From the NCBI RefSeq assembly GCF_000019725.1, contig NC_010505.1, positions 5,626,001 through 5,690,000 of the forward strand: DNA of 64,000 bases, read 5' to 3'. Positions 59,000 through 64,000 of the stretch are shown here, in pieces. The translations under genes were made by a program, and so were the position numbers. This DNA comes from Methylobacterium radiotolerans JCM 2831. GTDB lineage: Bacteria; Pseudomonadota; Alphaproteobacteria; Rhizobiales; Beijerinckiaceae. Under the pieces are notes generated by a model. It did not search any database, was not told where the DNA came from, and saw only the letters and a program-made list of their open reading frames with translations. The stretch's first letter is position 1, and every line of letters starts with the position of its first letter.

Positions 59000-60655
59000 A
59001 TGTCGCGCGACACCCAACCCGGAGGCCTGACCCGCCGGAGCACCGTGGCGGGAGCCGCCGCCCTGGGCCTCGTGGCCGGCCGGGCCGGCGCGCAGGACGC
59101 CGCGGAGGCCACCGGGATCGTCTCCGCGCGCGACGCGGCCGGCGGGGAGCCGGTCCCGCTGCCGGGCGTGCTGGTGTCCAACGGTCGCGAGATCGCGCGG
59201 ACCGACGAGCGGGGCCGCTACCGCCTGCCGATGCCGGGCGACGGCGCGGTCTTCGTCATCAAGCCGCCGGGCTACGCCCTGCCGCGCGACGCCGACAACG
59301 TGCCGCGCCACTCCTACATCCACCAGCCCGGGGGCACGCCCGCCGCGCTCGGCCTGCGCTATCGCGGGCTCGCGCCCACCGGGCCGCTCCCGGCCTCGAT
59401 CGACTTCACCCTGACCCGCGCGGACGAGCCGGACGACTTCGACGTCGTGCTGTTCACCGATCCCCAGCCCGAGAGCCGGTTCGAGCTGGACCACGTGCGG
59501 GACACCGCGGTCGCCCGCGCCATGGCGATCCCGGCGGCCTTCGGCCTGACCACCGGCGACGTGCTGTTCGACGATCTCTCGCTCTACGGCCGGTCCAACC
59601 GGATCGTCGGGCGGATCGGCCTGCCCTGGTACAACCTGCCGGGCAACCACGACCTCAACATGCAGGCGCCGGACGCGCGCTACAGCCGCGAGACCTGGAA
59701 GCGGGTGTTCGGCGCGCCGACCTACGCGTTCCGTCACGGCCGGGCGTGGTTCGTGATGCTCGACAACGTCGAGTGGCTCGGGCCGCCGGTGCCGGTGGGC
59801 GCCAACACCTACCGGGGCCGGATCGGCGAGCGCGGTCTGGCCTTCCTGCGCAACCTCCTGGCCGAGATCCCGCGGGACGACCTGATCGTGCTGGCCATGC
59901 ACATCCCGCTGCACACCGACACGGCGCCGGACGATCCCCGCACCACCACCACCGACCGCGCCGCGCTCCTCGAGCTGCTCGCCGGCCGCAAGGTCCTGAG
60001 CCTCGCCGGCCACACCCACACGACCGAGCACCACTACCTCGCCGACGGGCACCATCACCACGTGCTGACGGCCGTCTCGGGCTCGTGGTGGAGCGGCCCC
60101 GACACCCGGACCGGCATCCCCTCGGCCGACAGCCGCGACGGCACGCCGAACGGGTTCCACGTCCTGTCGATCCGCGGCACCGCCTACACGTCGCGCTACG
60201 TCGCCGCGCAGGGTCAGCCGGACGAGACCATGCGGATCCTGTTCGAGAGCGAGCTGCGGGCCGGCGCGCCCGAGGTGGTGCGCTGGACCCGGCCCGTGCA
60301 GGGGCTGCGGCCGCCGGTGCCGCAGGACGCGCTCGCCGACACCACCCTGGTGGTCAACGTGTTCGACGGCGGCCCGCGCACGCAGCTCGCGTTCCGGGTC
60401 GGGGACGCGCCGCCCCGGCCGATGGCGCGCACCCGCCGCCTCGACCCGTTCGTCACCGAACTCTACGAGCGCTACCCCGAGACCAAGAAGAGCTGGGTGA
60501 AGGCGATGCCCTCGACCCATATCTGGACGGCGCGGCTTCCGGACGACCTCGCCCCGGGCGCCCACCGGGTCACCGTGGAGGGCGCGGACGAGTACGGCCG
60601 TCCGATCCGCGGCTGCGCGGTGCTGGAGGTCACCGGCGAGCGCGGCCGCGGCTGA
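59000..60655 (+). CDS. Tat-exported three-domain metallophosphoesterase
   Basis: A 551-residue calcineurin-like phosphoesterase. The Tat signal is GLTRRSTVAGAAALGLVAG. An N-terminal beta-sandwich (about 38-125) has LPGVLVSNGREIARTDERGRY, typical of secreted Pcp/Big-like modules. The catalytic core has VVLFTDPQPES, TTGDVLFDD, LPGNHDLN, VLAMHIPLH and SLAGHTHTTEHHY, so all metal ligands are present. A C-terminal beta domain follows. The architecture matches periplasmic phosphodiesterases from membrane-lipid or nucleotide metabolism; the substrate is unknown. Confidence 0.88.
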   Translation: MSRDTQPGGLTRRSTVAGAAALGLVAGRAGAQDAAEATGIVSARDAAGGEPVPLPGVLVSNGREIARTDERGRYRLPMPGDGAVFVIKPPGYALPRDADNVPRHSYIHQPGGTPAALGLRYRGLAPTGPLPASIDFTLTRADEPDDFDVVLFTDPQPESRFELDHVRDTAVARAMAIPAAFGLTTGDVLFDDLSLYGRSNRIVGRIGLPWYNLPGNHDLNMQAPDARYSRETWKRVFGAPTYAFRHGRAWFVMLDNVEWLGPPVPVGANTYRGRIGERGLAFLRNLLAEIPRDDLIVLAMHIPLHTDTAPDDPRTTTTDRAALLELLAGRKVLSLAGHTHTTEHHYLADGHHHHVLTAVSGSWWSGPDTRTGIPSADSRDGTPNGFHVLSIRGTAYTSRYVAAQGQPDETMRILFESELRAGAPEVVRWTRPVQGLRPPVPQDALADTTLVVNVFDGGPRTQLAFRVGDAPPRPMARTRRLDPFVTELYERYPETKKSWVKAMPSTHIWTARLPDDLAPGAHRVTVEGADEYGRPIRGCAVLEVTGERGRG

Positions 60656-60689
60656 GGCCGGGCGCCGCGAGCGGCGGCGCCCGCCCGGG

Positions 60690-61268
60690 TCACGCCGCCA
60701 GCTGGCGGGCGCCGTGGCCGCCCTCCTGGATCTCCTCGACGATCTTCGCGCAGAAGGCGTCGAGGTCGCCCGGGTTGCGGCTCGTGACGATGCCGTGATC
60801 GGTCACGACGTCCTTGTCGTGCCAGCGGCCGCCGGCATTGATCACGTCAGTCCGGATCGAGCTGAACGAGGTCAGGTCGCGGCCCTTGGCCGCGCCGGTC
60901 TCGATGAGCAGCCAGGGGGCGTGGCAGATCGCGGCCACGACCTTGCCGGACGTCAGGAAGCTCTTGATCACGGCGAGTGCCTGCGGCTCGAGCCGGAGCT
61001 TGTCCGGGTTGATCTGGCCGCCCGGAAGGACGAGGGCATCGAAGGACGCCGGGTCGACCTGCTCCAGGTCGGCATCGACGGTGACCTCCTGGCCCCAGTC
61101 GGTCTTGTCCCAGCCGCGGATCGTGCCCTTGCTCTGGCGCGACTGCGGGGCGGCGACGGTCACGGTGGCGCCGGCCTGGGCCAGCTTCGCCTGCGGCACG
61201 GTCAGCTCGCTCTCCTCGAAACCGTCGGTGGCGAGGATCAGGATCTTGGCTTGGCGGATGTCGGGCAT
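60690..61268 (-). CDS. PfpI/DJ-1 superfamily protein (YhbO-like)
   Basis: A 192-residue class I glutamine amidotransferase-like protein. The nucleophile elbow is VAAICHAPW with Cys115 and His116, and Glu18 in DGFEESEL completes the DJ-1/PfpI triad. Its length and DGFEESELT opening match the general stress protein YhbO group. These have been reported as deglycases/glyoxalases for methylglyoxal adducts and as stress-protection factors, though the activity is debated. It is isolated between the metallophosphoesterase and a Pro-rich protein. Confidence 0.9.
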   Translation of the reverse strand: MPDIRQAKILILATDGFEESELTVPQAKLAQAGATVTVAAPQSRQSKGTIRGWDKTDWGQEVTVDADLEQVDPASFDALVLPGGQINPDKLRLEPQALAVIKSFLTSGKVVAAICHAPWLLIETGAAKGRDLTSFSSIRTDVINAGGRWHDKDVVTDHGIVTSRNPGDLDAFCAKIVEEIQEGGHGARQLAA

Positions 61269-61434
61269 GGCGGGTCTCCGGTTCGGGGATCAGCCCGGCT
61301 AACGGAGGGTCGTCCCGCCCGTTCCCGCGGCCCTCGGCCGCCCGACCGCCTCCGGGAGCGGAAGCCGGTCCGGCGATCGGAACCCCCGCGAGGGCGGCCC
61401 GTTGGTCCGCATCCCAACCATCAGGAGTCGCGTC

Positions 61435-61638
61435 ATGGCCAATCCCGGCCTTCCCGAGCCCACGCCCGGCGACCTGCCGCCGCCCCCGCCGACGCCCGAA
61501 GAGGAGCCCGATATCGGCCCGACCGGCCCGCGCACGCCCTACCCGGTCAACGACCCGGGCATCGGAGAACCCGGCGGTCCGGGCTCAGAGCCGGACATCT
61601 TCCCCGGCACGCCGACGGATCCCGGCACGCGCATGTGA
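61435..61638 (+). CDS. Pro/Glu-rich small protein, 67 aa
   Basis: MANPGLPEPTPGDLPPPPPT and then a low-complexity run of P, G, D, E and T to the end (PGIGEPGGPGSEPDIFPGTP). It has an AGGAG ribosome site 8 bases before the ATG. No domain or signal is present. Proteins of this composition are frequent in methylobacteria and rhizobia, of unknown role, possibly stress-related or flexible linkers. The strong ribosome site is the main evidence that it is real. Confidence 0.6.
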   Translation: MANPGLPEPTPGDLPPPPPTPEEEPDIGPTGPRTPYPVNDPGIGEPGGPGSEPDIFPGTPTDPGTRM

Positions 61639-61674
61639 CTGTGGCCGCGCCACGGACGGCGGCGCGCCCGGCCG

Positions 61675-62064
61675 TCAGTGGCCGCCGTGCGAGGTCCGCA
61701 CGTCGCGCGGAGCGTTGAGGATCTCGGAGAGGCTCGTCACGACGTGGCGGGCCTCTTCGTCCGTGAGGCGGAGCTGGAACGGCGGAAGAGCGCCGGCCTG
61801 CAGGGCGACCACCGCTTGGCCCTCGTCGTCGGTGCCGATCTCGATGGCGGACGACGTCACGTCGAGCATGGCGACCTCCTCGTCGCCCATCTCGTCGGCC
61901 ATGTCGGGCTCGTCCGTATCGTCGATCGCCGTGAGGAGTTGCCCGACGGCGCGCACCAGCGCCCGGGCGGCGCGGGCATCCATCACCACCGCCGTCGCCT
62001 GATCGTCCTTCTGGAAGGAGAGCTGGATGTTCGCACCGTCCAGCGAGACCGAGATGCCTGCCAT
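61675..62064 (-). CDS. Hypothetical protein, 129 aa, acidic middle
   Basis: Begins MAGISVSLDGANIQLSFQKD. A hydrophobic helix with Ala/Arg (DARAARALVRAVGQLLTAID) is followed by an acidic loop (DDTDEPDMADEMGDEEVAML), then strands AIEIGTDDEGQAVVALQAG and a C-terminal helix LTDEEARHVVTSLSEIL. I placed the start at the Met before AGISVSL because the upstream frame is Arg/Pro-rich. The beta-strand/helix order is reminiscent of small sigma- or effector-binding domains. Family not recognised. Confidence 0.65.
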   Translation of the reverse strand: MAGISVSLDGANIQLSFQKDDQATAVVMDARAARALVRAVGQLLTAIDDTDEPDMADEMGDEEVAMLDVTSSAIEIGTDDEGQAVVALQAGALPPFQLRLTDEEARHVVTSLSEILNAPRDVRTSHGGH

Positions 62065-62381
62065 GTATCGTCCAGAGCCACGCGCCTTAACTGCTTGAGC
62101 GCATTCCGTATATGCATCGTGAATGCCCGGAATCACAGGGGGCGGCGCCGCACGGTCGCCTCCCGATCCCGGCCTGCGGCGCAGATGATACGCCGCCCAT
62201 GCCTTGTTGCGGCCGCAGCCTGCGCCTAAATACGTCCTCGGGGGGCTCATCCACCGAGGCTGACGCTGTTCAAGGTTCAGCGACTCGCGCCCCGCCGCAC
62301 TGGCCAAATCCAGAAAGACCGTGGTGCATCACGCGGCCCTTGCGCCGCGCAGATGGCCTATGGACGAACGAGGTACACTAC
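62065..62381. other. Region upstream of the cold-shock gene
   Basis: 317 bases between divergent genes. No gene is visible. GCATTC (62101-62106) and GAATGC (62121-62126) form a 6-bp inverted repeat around AT-rich CGTATATGCATCGT, and this could be promoter or operator DNA for the gene at 61675-62064. The right half is probably the long 5' leader usual for cold-shock genes. Confidence 0.5.
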
Positions 62382-62591
62382 GTGAATACCGGCACTGTGA
62401 AGTGGTTCAATGAGACCAAGGGCTACGGTTTCATCCAGCCCGACGATGGCGGCAAGGACGTGTTCGTCCACATCTCGGCCGTCGAGCGCGCCGGGATGCG
62501 CAACCTGATCGAAGGCCAGCGGATCGCTTACGAGATCCTCACGGACAAGCGCAGCGGCAAGGACGCCGCCGGCAACCTGCAGGCGGCCTGA
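62382..62591 (+). CDS. Cold-shock protein (CspA family)
   Basis: A 69-residue single cold-shock domain with a GTG start after ACGAGGTACACTAC. RNP1 is KGYGFIQP and RNP2 is [24 protein letters not shown] is the invariant opening. It binds single-stranded RNA/DNA and melts mRNA structure at low temperature or in other stresses. A C-terminal [12 protein letters not shown] extension is typical of alphaproteobacterial Csp proteins. Regulation by its long leader is likely but not shown. Confidence 0.95.
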   Translation: MNTGTVKWFNETKGYGFIQPDDGGKDVFVHISAVERAGMRNLIEGQRIAYEILTDKRSGKDAAGNLQAA

Positions 62592-62807
62592 CCGTCGCGG
62601 GTTCTGAAGCGCCTCCCGCGGCTCTCGGTGCGCCAGCGCGCGCAACCGAAGGTCGTGGGGACGCATGAAGCGGCCGCCTGACGCGGTTCCCCCTTCCGAC
62701 GCTGCCTTCCCGGGCGAGACTGCCCGGATTCCGGTCGCGTCGGAGGCAATATCCCAGAAACGACGCCGGACGCAGCCAACGTCCGGTCCAGAGAAGAAAA
62801 GACATTG

Positions 62808-63044
62808 ATGTTATTCGAGTACACACGGCGCCGCGGCGTCCGTTCCCCCGTCACCGATGCCCCGACCTTCCGGGTGGGCAAGCTGGCGCAGGCCAAGACC
62901 GCGGATCAGACCGGGGCCGATCTCAGCGACCTGATCGACCGGTCCTACAACTACCACTCCCCGCGTGAGCTGCACTGGCATCTCGCCGAGCGTCTCGGGC
63001 TCGCGCCCGCCGCGGTGAGGATCCGCGAGACCGCGGCGGCCTGA
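62808..63044 (+). CDS. Hypothetical protein, 78 aa
   Basis: MLFEYTRRRGVRSPVTDAPT followed by DLSDLIDRSYNYHSPRELHW and HLAERLGLAPAAVRIRETAAA. It may be a small regulator-like or nucleic-acid-binding protein, with aromatic and basic residues. The start is the ATG, one codon after a TTG, preceded by AGAGAAGAAAAGA. There is no signal peptide or known motif. It follows the cold-shock gene by 216 bases on the same strand. Confidence 0.6.
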   Translation: MLFEYTRRRGVRSPVTDAPTFRVGKLAQAKTADQTGADLSDLIDRSYNYHSPRELHWHLAERLGLAPAAVRIRETAAA

Positions 63045-63088
63045 GCCGTCCGCGGCTCCTTCCTCAGGAGTCGTCCGAGGCCTCGGCC

Positions 63089-63904
63089 TCAGCGCTCCCA
63101 GGCGGCGAGGACCGGGTCGCGCAGACCCACCGGCGCGGCGAGCAGCTCGCCGTGCACCGGGTCGGCGCGATTGTACGGGGTCGCCGCGCCGGAGAAATCG
63201 CAGACCACGCCGCCCGCCTCGCGGAGAACCAGGTCGGCGGCGGCCAAGTCCCAGTCGCGGGCATTGCCGGAGATCATCCCGATATCGACCGTGCCGTCCG
63301 CCACGCGGGCGAGCCGCAGGGCGAGGGACGGGATCCGCGCGACCACCTCGAAGTCCGGGTCTTCTCCGGCGCCCCGGGCCAGACGGTCGAGCATCGGCTT
63401 CGGGCCGGTGATGCGGGCGCCCGGCAGGCTCTGCCTGGGATCGACGCGGATCGGTTCGCCGTTCCGCGTCGCGCCGCGCCCGCGCACGGCCTCGTAATCC
63501 GCGTCGCCCACCGGCGCGTGGACGAAGCCGATCAGCGGCTCGCCGCGCGACAGGAGCGCCACCGCGATCGACCAGTCCGGATGGCCCGACAGGAAGGCCC
63601 GCGTCCCGTCGATCGGATCGACGATCCAGACGAGGTCGTGGCCGAGGCGGGCCGGGTCGTCGGCAGTCTCCTCCGACAGCCACGCCGCCCGCGGCACGAG
63701 GGCGCTCAGGCGCACCTTCAGGAAGGCGTCGACCGCGACGTCCGCCTCGGTGACCGGCGAGCCGCCGGACTTCGACCAGATCCGGGCCGAGGTCTGACCG
63801 CCGAGCCTGAAGAAGGGCCGGGCGATGTCGGCGGCCTCGCGCATCACGGCGCGCAGTTCCGGCATCAGGGCGGATACGGCATCGTCGGTGAGAGGCTCGG
63901 GCAT
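63089..63904 (-). CDS. Inositol monophosphatase-family phosphatase
   Basis: A 271-residue Mg2+-dependent phosphatase. The metal sites are Glu79 in AWLSEETAD, Asp96 and Asp99 in WIVDPIDGT, and Asp219 in NARDWDLAAADLVLREAGG. The fold is shared by SuhB, CysQ and histidinol-phosphatase HisN. The short WSKSGGSPVTEAD opening and IDGTRAFLSGHPDWSIAV fit the CysQ/HisN branch, so 3'(2'),5'-bisphosphate nucleotidase or histidinol phosphatase are both possible. No his or cys genes are beside it to decide. Confidence 0.88.
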   Translation of the reverse strand: MPEPLTDDAVSALMPELRAVMREAADIARPFFRLGGQTSARIWSKSGGSPVTEADVAVDAFLKVRLSALVPRAAWLSEETADDPARLGHDLVWIVDPIDGTRAFLSGHPDWSIAVALLSRGEPLIGFVHAPVGDADYEAVRGRGATRNGEPIRVDPRQSLPGARITGPKPMLDRLARGAGEDPDFEVVARIPSLALRLARVADGTVDIGMISGNARDWDLAAADLVLREAGGVVCDFSGAATPYNRADPVHGELLAAPVGLRDPVLAAWER

Positions 63905-64000
63905 CGCGCTCCGCGTGGAATCCGTGCGGCCCGCGAGGGCCTCGCCGTCCCGCCCGTCCGGCGACGCGGACGTCCGGGCCCGCCTGGGCTCACCCGCTCG

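Overview
The window is a 64 kb piece of a GC-rich (about 70 percent) alphaproteobacterial chromosome. Several things point there: an RcdA/DUF1465 cell-cycle protein, a GAAC-N7-GAAC type LexA box, a System I cytochrome c cassette, a long-chain polyprenyl diphosphate synthase of the ubiquinone type, and a 6S RNA next to 5-formyl-THF cyclo-ligase and a TIGR00282-type phosphoesterase. The overall gene style suggests Methylobacterium or a close relative; that genus call is inference. There are no insertion sequences, prophage modules, CRISPR arrays or rRNA genes. It reads as core chromosome with a polysaccharide cluster and several small regulatory units.

Layout. 1-6.2 kb: end of an unknown gene, a repeated 10-mer array, tRNA-Gly(TCC), a secreted unknown, a beta-keto acid cleavage enzyme, aroQ, pyrE-pyrC and an amidase. 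6.2-11.5 kb: branched-chain amino acid synthesis, with a promoter, a 16-residue leader peptide and an attenuator before ilvB, then ilvN, a GST, a TetR regulator with a 23-bp operator, and ilvC. 11.5-19.1 kb: a PNPOx-fold protein, a chemoreceptor, then on the minus strand tam, a HAD dehalogenase, trpS, an endonuclease III-like protein and a secreted GyrI-like protein. 19.3-25.9 kb: dapF, mtaB-like, an RNA pseudouridine synthase, ftsY, yciB and ccmCDG.

26.2-27.4 kb: a two-gene unit of unknown function behind a promoter overlapped by a LexA box, the most promising novel locus here. 27.4-36 kb: a TrmN6-like methyltransferase with a DUF2007 gene, a polyprenyl synthase, a divergent MarR / ClC-CBS pair with a spacer operator, ispE, moeA and a class V aminotransferase. 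36-46 kb: an exopolysaccharide cluster with a flippase, FemAB-like protein, two glycosyltransferases, a Tat-exported GH5 hydrolase, a VpsF-like polymerase and a Wzc-like co-polymerase lacking a Walker A lysine. No initiating glycosyltransferase or Wza-type exporter is present, so the pathway is completed elsewhere.

46.4-53.7 kb: a small regulator-like gene, 6S RNA, cyclo-ligase, YmdB-type phosphoesterase, an orphan MotA/MotB-like pair, a 144-residue stand-alone chemoreceptor signalling domain, an MsbA-like ABC exporter and rpmE. 54-64 kb: an orphan MetQ-like binding protein, rcdA with CtrA-type half sites upstream, a YcnI-PCuAC copper protein with a small membrane protein, an L,D-transpeptidase, a Tat metallophosphoesterase, a PfpI-type protein, small unknowns, a cold-shock protein and an inositol monophosphatase-family enzyme. 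Long antisense open frames are common because of the GC content and were discarded. Many neighbouring genes overlap by 1-7 bases (GTGA, ATGA, TGATG, TAGTG), suggesting translational coupling.
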